Origin: Mactra quadrangularis | Taxonomy: Eukaryota > Mollusca > Bivalvia > Venerida > Mactridae | DNA: 64,000 nucleotides | Assembly: GCA_025267735.1 (NCBI GenBank) | Contig: CM046307.1 | Coordinates: 33,223,231 to 33,287,230, forward strand | Direction of reading: 5' to 3' | In this document: piece after piece, positions 10,404 through 20,159 of the stretch | How positions within the stretch are numbered: position 1 is the first letter of the stretch | Layout of the letters: the number at the start of each line of letters is the position of its first letter | Program-made: the position numbers and the translations under genes | Notes under the pieces: model-generated | Database searches by the model: none | What the model was told of the DNA's origin: nothing | What the model saw: the letters and a program-made list of their open reading frames with translations, nothing else

Positions 10404-11541
10404 ATTCAAATGACATGCCTATGTTTCAACTTTTAAACATCGAAAAACTTGTTTAAATTCATTATTACTCGAAATAAACAAATATTTACTGATGTGACTT
10501 ATCCAATTGTTATTACACCCACCATTTTGGATATGACTAATACACTTATCGGATGTTTAATATACGGCATTATGACGTTGTCGTCTTCGAAGTGTCACAT
10601 TAAAAGTTTACATGAGAGATTTTAAGTTATAGAGTTTGATTAAATTTGGAATGAATATGTATAAGTGTGAACAGAATTTTAAACAAATATTTATAGGAAA
10701 TAGACGATTCTTAGAGTAATTTTAATTGTGAATAAATTGCAAGTGCAAAACGTTAATTTGACTTAAAATTCGTGAACAAAAATGGAAATATAGCTTGATG
10801 CAAAAGAGCTTAGTATTTGGGGGAAAACCTTAAATGAATTGTTAGAAAGTCGATGTTTTTGTGAAAAAATTCAGCTTGTCATTCCACACTAAATCTTTAA
10901 AATTTTAACGAAAATATTAACGATCTCATTAAAAAATACCCATTGATAACCAAAAATGAAAAGTTGTCAGCTCCTTTAGGTTAAAGAAAATAGTCCAGAA
11001 TAATCTTTGGTTTGGTGAGATCAGTGCTGTACATGACCCTAAAATGTGTTGATGAAAAATAATTCTTTGACTGGTTTATTTTGTTTGATAAAGTAAGATA
11101 AATCTTGCCATGAGCAAACCACTTGAGAAGTCTAGTGCTATCCTTTTGTTAAATTCTGTTAATTGATACTTAATACATTATCTTATAGATAATATACATA
11201 ATAATATATTCTTTAATCAAAAAATAAGTTCAGGACATCTTTCCTCCAGCACTCCAGTGCTTTGGTTTAATTAAGGCACTGGACTGTGTGTACCAAAATT
11301 GCTGTTGGTCAAATATATATACATAAAAATGTCAGTGGTTCTAAGCTTTACGAAAACTTTCATTAAGTTTACTGGATATAACAAACTTATAAATCTTGAG
11401 CAAGTATATTACATTAATCAACAGATGAAAATAAACAAAAAACATACCTTGAATATTCTTAGTGTTAAAAATATCACAAGAATGTATAAAACCACCAAAG
11501 ATAAATATTATACTCAGTGAGAATCATTTAAATATACTTAC
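10404..11541. other. Intron of the SRD5A-like gene without recognised exon
   Basis: A+T-rich. A 73-codon plus-strand frame (11299-11520) has no splice signals or recognisable motif. At least one exon joining 11542 to 1629 must exist in the interval 1630-11541 but was not located (see rejected candidate near 10.9 kb). Confidence 0.5.
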
Positions 11542-11621
11542 CTGTGTATATAATGAAGAAGCCACAATCCTAAGAATATATAATTGATTAATTCTTTTAC
11601 ATTACCATAAAATACAAACAC
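11542..11621 (-). CDS. SRD5A-like exon, HYxHR segment
   Basis: The minus-strand exon is bordered by acceptor CTATTTTTAG and donor GTAAGTATAT and is 80 nt long, entering in phase 0. It reads VFVFYGNVKELINYIFLGLW then LLHYIHR, the final R codon being split. It follows directly, in frame, on the LLFVL end of the exon at 13600-13683. Human SRD5A2 has the same order with LGLFCLHYFHR. The Tyr of HYxHR is a known active-site residue of that family and is present here. Next exon not found. Confidence 0.9.
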
Positions 11622-12128
11622 CTAAAAATAGATAGCTTTTATAAATTACAAATCAATCCAAATCAATGATTAATTTCACATTTTATCAGCTATTATTTTT
11701 TATTACAGGGATTTGCATGTTGTTTTTGAAATTAATCAGTATAGTAGGTGTTTTTACCTAGGTAAATTGGTCCAACAATATTGACCTGAACTTGACATTC
11801 ATGCACGAATAGTACACACTAAATTCCATTTATTTTTAGCTGAGTCAATAAGTCACTAATGTATGAAACTTTCTTTAATCACTCTGATACCTTTGCATTA
11901 ACAATTTTTGGTTGTGTAATCATAATAATAGTCGCACAGTGGAATGGACTTGGTAATTTGTTTTGCAAAGCCTCTTTCTTGAGTTCAAATTCCACTATTA
12001 TGAATGTGGTATTTGTGTTTACCTTTTTTATTTTTAGACTTTTGGGGATTTTGTCAATGATTCAAATGCCTGACCAGTTTAACCTGGGGAGTGATACACA
12101 AGTCTCTGATATAAAACACATTCAATTT
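11622..12128. other. Intronic stretch, possible SINE-like segment
   Basis: A 97-codon plus-strand frame (11859-12152) overlaps a tRNA-like B-box match (GAGTTCAAATTCC, 11981-11993), so it is more likely an old SINE piece than a gene. No SRD5A exon was recognised here. Confidence 0.35.
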
Positions 12129-12132
12129 TTAA

Positions 12133-12751
12133 AGGCCGGGCTTCAACTATAAAAGAGAGAGAATCTTGAAAATGGCCACTTCTTTCTGACTCTCTGACCA
12201 GTGAACGTGTTAAACCAGAGAGAGAAAATCTGGAAGTGTTACAAATTTACTGATCAGATTTTAATTAATTTTGACATACTGTTTCTTTGACTCATTTTCA
12301 ATAATATTTAAAATTTTCAGTTTTCTAAGTTTCCTAGAATTGGTACTTTCAAAGAAAAATTTTGAAAACAATTTAAAAAATTCAAAATTTGACTGACATA
12401 TGCTAAAGGATTCGTGACCTTCATCGAGCCAATCAAAAGAGAGTTCATGAACTTCACAGAGCCAGTAATATTATCATCTGGCTGCCCCTCGTAGAAAGTT
12501 CCCATGACTGTTGATTCATATAGATTATGTATCGGCAGTATTTTTACTGTCTGTAAGTGTCTAAAACTCGTCTCAGAGCATGCATTGGAATTTACAATGT
12601 AAACACTGTAGTAAATTCAGTGAGAATTTGTTTACAAGCATAGAGAATTTAGCCGTTGGTAACCTCTGATAACGTTGGTCAAACCCTCCCCTTTCTCCTT
12701 ATCGGCTTAATTGCTAACCACCCGCTTTTTTCAAGAAATGAAGTCCGGCCT
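12133..12751. mobile_element. TTAA-flanked MITE, 619 bp
   Basis: Terminal inverted repeats AGGCCGGGCTTCA (12133-12145) and TGAAGTCCGGCCT (12739-12751) differ at one base and are each flanked outside by TTAA (12129-12132 and 12752-12755). TTAA target duplication is typical of piggyBac and Kolobok superfamilies. The ends start AGG, not CCC. The interior has no transposase, and the 62-codon minus-strand frame at 12317-12505 is unremarkable. Confidence 0.7.
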
Positions 12752-12755
12752 TTAA

Positions 12756-13599
12756 ACAATAAAAGTAGTTCCATTATCAGACAGGTGTTTACATAAATGC
12801 GAGGAGGGGGGCAGTCAAAACTCGTTAATACATTAAGCAGTAAGTATACATGTACATAGTGATCAATGAAGTGTTAATATTGACCACAGCAAATCAAAGT
12901 TATACTTTCCATGTTGAGAAGTTTATGTCGTAAAAGCAATAAAATGATTTGTTTATTGATAGTGTCTGTAGCTATTTAATGTAATGATACTGTGGTCATT
13001 AATGGTATCACTTGAAGTTTAAGTTGTTTACAATATTGTATCATAATTATAATACCTACAGAATTTGTATGCAAAGGGACAAAGTGTACAGGGAAAACTG
13101 TACTTCAAGATTTTGTATTGCAGGAAGAGGGAAATAAAATCTTGGCATTTTGAACTGATAGTATTTGCCAGTAATACTGGATAGAATTAACATTTTGCCC
13201 CCATTTTTTGCACTGCTCGATTTGTAATTGAATCTAATGAGTATGGATTTGTTAGGTTTCAATGTGCACTAAAGTCTTTCTGTATTTCAATACTTACATT
13301 ATAATAATTAAGAAAAAACTTGATAGGCATATTTTGAAGGTTAACTCCATTACACAGATGAAATTCTAATTGTTGATGCCAGAAAAGAGAACAATCTCTA
13401 CAATTGTTTTGATATGCATAGTTCATTTTTATTAATTAACTGAAGTTACTTAAGCATATCATTTGGTGAATTTGTAATTTATGATTCTATTCTCAGACAT
13501 TTGATAATTATAGTATATTAAATGATTACATAGACTTTTTACGAACTTAAAATAAAACTTCTTCAGAACGGGAAGAAAAAGTGAAAGTGAAATATTTAC
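12756..13599. other. Intronic stretch, nothing recognised
   Basis: A+T-rich with a short GAGGAGGGGGG tract near 12800. A 68-codon minus-strand frame (13056-13262) shows no SRD5A similarity. Confidence 0.5.
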
Positions 13600-13683
13600 C
13601 AAAACAAACAACAATACTCCAGGTAAAGCATCTGAAAACATATGACCTAGTCTTTGATGAATCATCGGTCCCCAATTACCATC
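13600..13683 (-). CDS. SRD5A-like exon, substrate-pocket segment
   Basis: The minus-strand exon is bordered by acceptor TTCTCTATTTTAG and donor GTAAATATTT and is 84 nt (28 codons, phase 0/0). It reads DGNWGPMIHQRLGHMF then SDALPGVLLFVL. It aligns with the part of SRD5A proteins that follows the YGKH motif: an R at the helix start and then the (Q)ELPS turn. In mammalian enzymes the Glu of QELP is a key catalytic residue. Here the two positions read D-A, so the acidic side chain is shifted by one residue and Glu itself is missing. Joins seamlessly to 14491-14634 upstream and 11542-11621 downstream. Confidence 0.9.
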
Positions 13684-14490
13684 CTAAAATAGAGAATATC
13701 TCATCAATTCACCAATAGTTGAGTACCAATTATAGAACCATTATTCATGTAAGAATACAGTGATGTTTTAGGAATCTTGACAGAATACCCACCTAGAAAT
13801 CACAGGATTTATTCAAGTTTATGGGATCCTCCAATCCTGTTTGTGTTGAACACTGAGAGGATCCTACAATTTCTTTCTTGATAATCAAGCTTAATCAAAT
13901 TGTTAATACATGTTCATTGAAAACAAAGACTTGTTGTTTGAAATAATAGGTAAAAAAACTTTATTATTTTGGTACTTATGATAATTGTCATAATATATTT
14001 TCCATGCTGTTTGGACAGTGAAATATAAACTCTTGGCACTTCTGTTCACTTTTGGAGTATCTTTAACTACATGAAAGTTTCACTGGTTACATAAGATTTT
14101 TAAATTGAGTTGAAATAACACAATTTGAAGTTAAAATATCTTAATCGTGCACATAAATGTAAAAAAAAAGATTTTCTTCATATAAATGAAAAAATACATT
14201 TTATTTTGTTGAGTTGACTTTGAGTCTTAAGTTGACTTTTGTCTTTATTAATATCTAAGCCTGTAACGTTGCGGTTTTTAATGTTTTTTGACAAAATAAA
14301 CTCACAAAAAGTTGATGAAATAATCACTTTCAAGTATTTTTACCCGTAAGTCAGTTTAAAATCCAAAGTTATTGTAATAAGTTATTTTCTCTATGTGACA
14401 CTTTGATAGTATATATTTATACCTGCGCTGAACCCTGTTGCATTACAAATAAATGAAAAAATCAATAATTAATCAATCAGAAATACTCAC
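13684..14490. other. Intron between the first two recognised SRD5A-like exons
   Basis: 807 bp, A+T-rich, bordered by canonical minus-strand donor (14481-14490) and acceptor (13684-13696). No element was recognised inside. Confidence 0.7.
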
Positions 14491-14634
14491 ATTGCTTTCA
14501 TGTTTACCATAGGGAGCAGGTTTCACCCATTGTGCAATTAATGTTATCACAGCTAATACAAAGCCAAGAATCACAAGACCAAAATGGACCCAGAATTTTG
14601 ATATCCCATCTTCATATAGATGCCATGGTACTGC
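14491..14634 (-). CDS. SRD5A-like exon, first membrane helix and YGKH motif
   Basis: The minus-strand exon is bordered by acceptor GTGATATTTCAG and donor GTGAGTATTT and is 144 nt (48 codons, phase 0/0). It reads AVPWHLYEDGISKFWVHFG, a helix LVILGFVLAVITLIAQ, and then WVKPAPYGKHESN. The KP-x-YGKH motif after the first helix is diagnostic of SRD5A1/2-type reductases (human SRD5A2 has KPSGYGKH). Other frames contain stops. The initiator exon must lie at higher coordinates but was not identified, perhaps because it is very short. A non-LTR fragment begins only 49 bp beyond the acceptor. Confidence 0.9.
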
Positions 14635-14682
14635 CTGAAATATCACTTTTAATTGTAATAGTCTGTGGAACTTAATTAATTG

Positions 14683-15336
14683 ATACAATTAAAATAGAAA
14701 AAGAACAAAAACGAGCAGCACGCTTCGTAACAAACAACTATAGTAACATCCCTGGCAGCATAACACAGGTTTCAAACACTACAAGGGACATCTCTGGAAA
14801 AAGAAAAGAAACTAGCAGACTAACATTATTTTATAAAATTGTAAACAAGCATGCATCACTAGATATCAACAACTATCTTGAACCATACACCAGATAGCGA
14901 CTCTAGACACTATCATAATCAGGCTTATACACCTTTAGCCCCTAATACAGATATCTATAAGTACTTGATTTTTCCCATGATTTTGTGGAATTCTCTTCCA
15001 CAGGATGTAGTATGTGTTAACATAATTAATGGATTCAAATTAGCACCAGCTAAATCTGTTCACCCATAAGCACAATATATTATTTTATCTTTTAACCCCC
15101 TTCTGCACAGTTTTTTTTTTAATTCATAATGCAGGTCAATAAGGTTTTTAAAAGACTAACAGTAGGTTTTTGCACCATTTTGTATTACAGCTCTAGTCCA
15201 ACTGGGTGGATTGAGAAGCTTGGAAGGACTAGAGCTCCATCTTCTTTATTTTAACTCCCATACAAGGCCATTATATTCAGAATTGAATGTTTGCCTTTAT
15301 AATAGATGATGATGATGATAATAATGATGATGATGA
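14683..15336 (+). pseudogene. Non-LTR retrotransposon ORF2 3' end with frameshift and GAT-rich tail
   Basis: From 14683 an open frame reads DTIKIEKEQKRAARFVTNNY, SNIPGSITQ, then SRLTLFYKIVNKHASLDI, ending at TAG near 14895. The E-x-QRRAARFV and RLTLFYKIV words are characteristic of the thumb and C-terminal part of jockey/CR1-group reverse transcriptases. One single-base shift near 14885 moves the frame, which continues SDSRHYHNQAYTPLAP and ILWNSLPQDVV to TAA at 15067. The 3' tail ends in a (GATGATAAT)n microsatellite (15305-15336), as non-LTR elements often do. It is 5' truncated and inactive. Confidence 0.8.
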
Positions 15337-15481
15337 ATTAACTTTTGATCTATATGACAAAATGATGAATGGCAAGTAGCCAAATACTTTAACATTCATC
15401 TATTTGCCGTGCACACATCTACAATCCGTGTAATCACTTATTTTTTCAGAACAACCTTGGCGATCATCATAAAGATATATA

Positions 15482-16169
15482 CCCGGTAGGTCGTTTGCGT
15501 TAATGCTGAACCCCTATTTGCCGTAAATATCTTTCAAACTATAAGATGCTAAAAAATTTAATACAATCTTTATTCAATTTTTCCTTCTAGGATTTAAATT
15601 TTCAGAATTTTTAATTGATAAATAAAAAAGTTTTCCATAGGGTACAATGCAAAATATTTGGTACTTTTTATAAAAAATCCGGGGGGGAGGTAAAATAAGC
15701 TGTTCCAATTATAACATTGTCATACTTCCAGTGTATTTATACAAAATCCCGTGTGTTTACTGTAAATTTGCCGCTTAAATAAACACTCGACGGTCTACTG
15801 AATTGTAAAGCAGAGGCCCGTCTTTAAAATCGTACGCGTTGAATTTGTATAGATTTTGATATACTGTTATACTTTGTTATCAAATAAAATTTCAAACCGG
15901 GCCTCATATTTAGCTATTATTTTGTTATGTGGCTGTTCTGATTATGGCACATACCCATTTAACAGAAGTCGCTTTTTGGCTTAAAAATTTGCATTGCATG
16001 TCTATGGGAAGTATGTTATGTAATTGAAGAAAAATTCTGAATTTTTGGATTTGAGAAGGAAAATGCTAGTTATGATCACATAAAAAATTTGAGTTAATTC
16101 CATCAGATAGTTATTGAGATATTTCATGATTTTAGGGGTCCAGTTTTAACGCAAACGAACTATACCTGG
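15482..16169. mobile_element. TIR element, 688 bp
   Basis: The left end CCCGGTAGGTCGTTTGCGTT and the right end (reverse complement CCAGGTATAGTTCGTTTGCG TT) match over about 36 bp with a 2-bp gap, continuing to ACCCC on both sides. The interior is A+T rich and non-coding. Target duplication is ambiguous (ATAT-rich flanks). Confidence 0.65.
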
Positions 16170-16548
16170 ATATCAGAAGTAGTACAAATAAAACAAAATG
16201 CATCAAGTATAAATCCAAGCAAATAACTTGAATAACTTGCTGGCAAGTAGTTCTATTATTGTTTAAACATGGACATATAAACAGGCTGTCAAGTGCTCTG
16301 CCTGAAAAAGTAGGGAAAAAGTAGGGCTCCTTTTACTAAAAAAGTAGGGCAAAAGTAGGAATTTTGCGGTTGAAAAGTAGGGATAGTAGGGCTGTTCTCG
16401 TACATTGACTTGGTATAAAATTAGATCAACCCTTTACAAGTCAATTCCATGTTATTACATTTTTAGAACCCTCAACAAAATGGCCTCCTACAGGACTGAA
16501 ATACAATGTTTGATTTAGTGAATTTCACTTGAGGAAAGTTGCCTTAAA

Positions 16549-17022
16549 ATGACCGCTTCTTTGGTGCACTTTTTCCATCATAAGATGTCAAGGGAGTGCT
16601 TTATGGGGATGTGTCCTCCTCTGTCACTGGAGTTTAAAGGAGGTGCAGGGCCCCTTATCACCAGAAAAATGAGTCAAAAATGGTTACAAAATAACATATT
16701 TCAGTTTCTAAAAATAGTAGCGCCTCCACTTTGGGAAAATATAACAGAAAGAAATGGAAATACATGTGTATTACTATTAGGAGAAAAAATGAGTTATAAT
16801 GAGTTAAAATTTGCATTTTTGGCCATTTTTGCTCAAACAGCTTTTTCTGAAAGACACTCACACTGCTGCAGTGCAAATAATTTGTTCAAGTTGCATATCT
16901 GTCTGTCAATTAGTAATGGAATACTAAGCCCTATCACATTAACATTTAAAAAAAAATTGTCAATTTTTGCCAATGTCCTGACCAGCAAAGGGCTCACACC
17001 ACCTCACATGAAGAGACCATGA
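16549..17022 (+). CDS. Unidentified 157-codon open frame inside the 3.4-kb element
   Basis: ATG at 16549, stop at 17020-17022. The product would begin MTASLVHFFHHKMSRE and contains several Cys and His residues without a regular spacing. No membrane helix, signal peptide or known motif was seen, and the minus strand is also open for 72 codons. It is not recognised. It could be a remnant of the host element's coding region or chance. Confidence 0.2.
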   Translation: MTASLVHFFHHKMSRECFMGMCPPLSLEFKGGAGPLITRKMSQKWLQNNIFQFLKIVAPPLWENITERNGNTCVLLLGEKMSYNELKFAFLAIFAQTAFSERHSHCCSANNLFKLHICLSISNGILSPITLTFKKKLSIFANVLTSKGLTPPHMKRP

Positions 17023-17680
17023 TTCATTTACCAGCAAAAAAAATCATATATACATGTTTATATAAAATATACACGTATATGCATGTTATTCATATAAGTA
17101 AATAAAACTAGACCTATCACTGAATGTGATCAAACACCTCCACCCCCACAGGTCCTTGTCTAGAAATTCTTGCGTTCTAGGAAAATGAGCAGACATTTTT
17201 TTTCATCAAAAGGCCATAATTCTGCTAAAAATCAATGAAAGGTAACCAAAATGGGATAAGCACATAATTATTTACCTGATATCTGGTATATAGGAGAAGT
17301 TAAAATCATATCTATGAAATAGGGCAGAGAAATTTTGAGGACACGTAAAAAGCTACCAACAAACAACCAACTGAAAGACAAGCTGACTCCTATATGTCCC
17401 CAAAATTATTTGAGGGTGGGGGGTTTAGTTTGTATATTGTTTGTAACCATAATAATCAGGTCCCCCATCACATATTCTAAGAAAAAAATACATGTATATA
17501 ATTGTTAATTGCACTTACATGTCTTAAATCTTTCATTCATGAGTCAAAGCCCAAGTTGATTTTTCACTATATGTTATTCGGGATAACTTCAGACAAAACA
17601 AAACATCTTTATGACACATGCCAATATGGGTAAATAAAATTATTTGAATTAAATTAATTATTTCCATGGAAGCAAATTAA

Positions 17681-18770
17681 CCCTTATCATGCTATACGCG
17701 ACTACAGGTCGCGATGATCTTATCGTTTTCCCACTGCTGAGCGCGACCTACAGTCGCGATGCATATGTTTCTAAGTTACACCCTCTTATTATCCTCTCAT
17801 TATGCTTAAAATAGATCGACATCTGTTCAAAATTTATTATATCGTAGGCTGATATCTTGTTGATGACGATATTGATTAAATTATTGTCTGGCTGAGTTTT
17901 CATAATACTAACAATGGCAGCAAGAAAACGATTTTCGTTAGACGTTGTTTTAGACGAATTATTTGAAAATACTGATTTTAGTGGTGACAGCGATTGTGAT
18001 ATTAATTTCACGGATGGTACTACATGTAACAAACAAAATGTGCAGTGACTTTTTGAAAATGATGTAATTGTACGTGAAATTTCTATGAAGGATTATAGGC
18101 TTCAACCTGAAGCGAATGAGGACTAAAAATGTCGTTGGAGTTCACGTGTATTATACTTATTGTCCAAATTTTTTTTAATTGTTATGTTATGTTTTCACGG
18201 ACATCAAGTTTTATAATTATTTATAATGAGTTGCGTGTGAAGATGAGTGTATTTGTGTTATATATAGTGTGTATAAGTCAATTCCTTTGATTGTAAATAA
18301 CATTGGAATACTGTGATTATTCAATACATACAGAAATAATGCCGAGCAGCAGTCAACAAATATGTTAGTTAGTTATTCTAGTTACCCAATTAATATTACT
18401 AATATGCATGGTGTTATTATACTAATCATTCCCAATCTAAATTAATAAAAATAAAAGCGCATGACATGTTTTTTACAGCATGAAAATCGAAATCTTTGAA
18501 ATATTGACATGTATGTTTTTCTTTCCTGTCTTATGGAAGACTTTAAACAGATGGTTTGATGACGAAAATCAATAAAAACTGTATATTCAATTCCTTTATT
18601 CTATGTACTTTTCAAAAAGTATGGGTTATGGTATGATAAATTCGCTAAAAAAACAATTTAAAGCAGATAAACACAACACCTATCATCACGGCATCCGCTG
18701 ATCAATATCAGCTAAATTAATTCAGCAGTGGGGAGGCTTATCAGAAGTAAGATATATAGCATGATAAGGG
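17681..18770 (+). mobile_element. Internally deleted piggyBac-like element, 1090 bp
   Basis: The TIRs CCCTTATCATGCTATA (17681-17696) and TATAGCATGATAAGGG (18755-18770) are perfect over 16 bp and flanked by TTAA (17677-17680, 18771-18774), the hallmark of piggyBac. Sub-terminally CCCACTGCTGA (17731-17741) is repeated inverted at 18722-18733. Two near-palindromic CGCGACCTACAGTCGCG-type words lie at 17697-17760. The interior keeps the transposase N-terminus (17914-18048) but lacks the catalytic core. Confidence 0.85.
17914..18120 (+). pseudogene. piggyBac-like transposase N-terminal remnant
   Basis: ATG 17914 opens a 44-codon frame starting MAARKRFSLDVVLDELFENT, then DFSGDSDCDI, and stops at TGA 18046-18048. 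After the stop the same frame reads LFENDVIVREISMKDYRL up to a second stop. An acidic, Ser/Asp-rich N-terminus is usual for piggyBac transposases. The DDD catalytic domain and the C-terminal Cys-rich domain are absent. The identification depends mainly on the flanking TIR and TTAA. Confidence 0.55.
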
Positions 18771-19710
18771 TTAACAATTGATGAGAAAATTTCTAAATGT
18801 CAAAGTCTAATCTAACCTAGCCCATGTTCCCCTCTACCAACAAGTTAACATACCTGTTTGGTATAAATTATATCATACAAATACATAAACTGACATACCT
18901 ATTTTTGAAAAAAATTCAATAGAGTCTAAATGCTTTTTGAAAGGGATACTCTGTAGTGCACATGTTCTATGGAAGGTTCAAGTTAGTAAATCCATGAGTG
19001 TGACTTCCATTGTTAAGAATTATATATAACAAATGAAAAATATGCTAATCAATCATTACCAGGCTTATACACTTAAACTGTTCAGACAAAATATATGCAT
19101 TAAATAAATTTTTGAAAACTAGGTGTCAGACAAACAACTTGCTATGTATTGATACGTAGCAATCAATTTGTTTCTTTGTAGCAGATGTCATTTCATGAAC
19201 AATAGTGATACAAAGTATTAGAATAGCAAAACAGGCCGCTGGAATCAAAACTAATGTTGTTGTTTTTTATTTTTCTCCTGATATGGTCACTGCTTATGTC
19301 TTGCACACAAACAATGTAAAAAGAAAACCATGGTTGTGTGGTCCCTTAGCAAACAGCTCCCTACATTAATAAAATTCTTAACTTCATTTCGCTTGTTAAG
19401 TTACAATAATTTCTTTCTGTTAACACTTGTAATTAGATCCATTCATAATTCCATATCATAAGAACAACCATTCAGAACCAGTTTAAATAATTACGCCACT
19501 TCCAAGAGATGGCCTTTAAAATACTGCTATTGACAAATTTAAATTAACTTTTTCCATTTTTTCCAAAAATTCATGACAAAAAATTCCAAAAAAGTAGGGC
19601 TAGTAGGGCATTTTCAAAAAAAAGTAGGAAAAAAGTAGGGAGAGAATGAAAAAGTAGGGAAAAGTAGGAAAAATAGGAAAAGTAGGGCCCACTTGACAGC
19701 CTGTATAAAG

Positions 19711-20112
19711 TCCAATCTCCGTAAACAGACATCCTGTAGAATGTTGTTGAAGAGGATCTCTAAGAACTCAATGGAAGGTCACATCGAGATGACTTTTATG
19801 TTGACCAATCAATGCGTAGGTTTCATCTAGACGAAACACTATTAACAGCATTTTGTTTTTCGTAATTTCTATTTTCAGACCAAGGAGGGTGAGCTAATTT
19901 GAAAGCAGTATTATTCATATATTGATTGGAGGGCTCATTTCAAATTGTGTGACGTAGACGATGTAAACAAGTTACTTAACATAACAATTTTCGTCATGAA
20001 TATTATAATGAAAAAAGGTCACCTGAACAATACCCTCGTTTGAAAACCAACAGATCTAAATTAGCGAGCAGGCCAGCAGACAATTTTAGATCATGTTTTA
20101 ATCAGATAAGGT
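19711..20112 (+). mobile_element. 0.4-kb non-autonomous element, copy 1
   Basis: It shares its whole length with copies at 38776-39165 and 51202-51605: CAATCTCCGTAAACAG at the start, GACCAATCAATG, TTTCATCTAGACGAA and GACCAAGG in the middle, GTGACGTAGACGATGTAAAC and TTTTAATCAGAT at the end. The termini CAATCT..AGATTG are short inverted repeats, continuing imperfectly for about 20 bp. Copy 1 abuts the right target duplication of the 3.4-kb element and has lost its last few bases. Confidence 0.7.
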
Positions 20113-20159
20113 AGAGGATCAATGTCGACTATATTATTAATGATTTTTAAAAGAAGATA

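Larger units (their letters stand above)
16282..19703. mobile_element. 3.4-kb DNA transposon-like element with TATAAA target duplication
   Basis: CAGGCTGTCAAGTG (16282-16295) and its exact inverse (19690-19703) form 14-bp terminal inverted repeats flanked by TATAAA on both sides (16276-16281 and 19704-19709). Inside each end lies a cluster of AAAAGTAGGG words (16305-16393 and 19586-19687). These run in the same direction at both ends, so they are subterminal direct, not inverted, repeats. A piggyBac-like element (17681-18770) is nested inside. No transposase was recognised, and the superfamily is uncertain. Confidence 0.7.

Noticed and set aside
10896..10975. Minus-strand stretch reading FSFLVINGYFLMRSLIF as the missing SRD5A exon (NGxxQxxYL region)
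   Set aside because: The words fit loosely, but there is no proper donor, the acceptor is poor, and the phase does not follow from the exon ending at 11542.
11859..12152. 97-codon plus-strand hydrophobic frame as a membrane protein
   Set aside because: Overlaps a tRNA-like B box and the edge of a MITE. Its hydrophobicity is expected from T-rich DNA.
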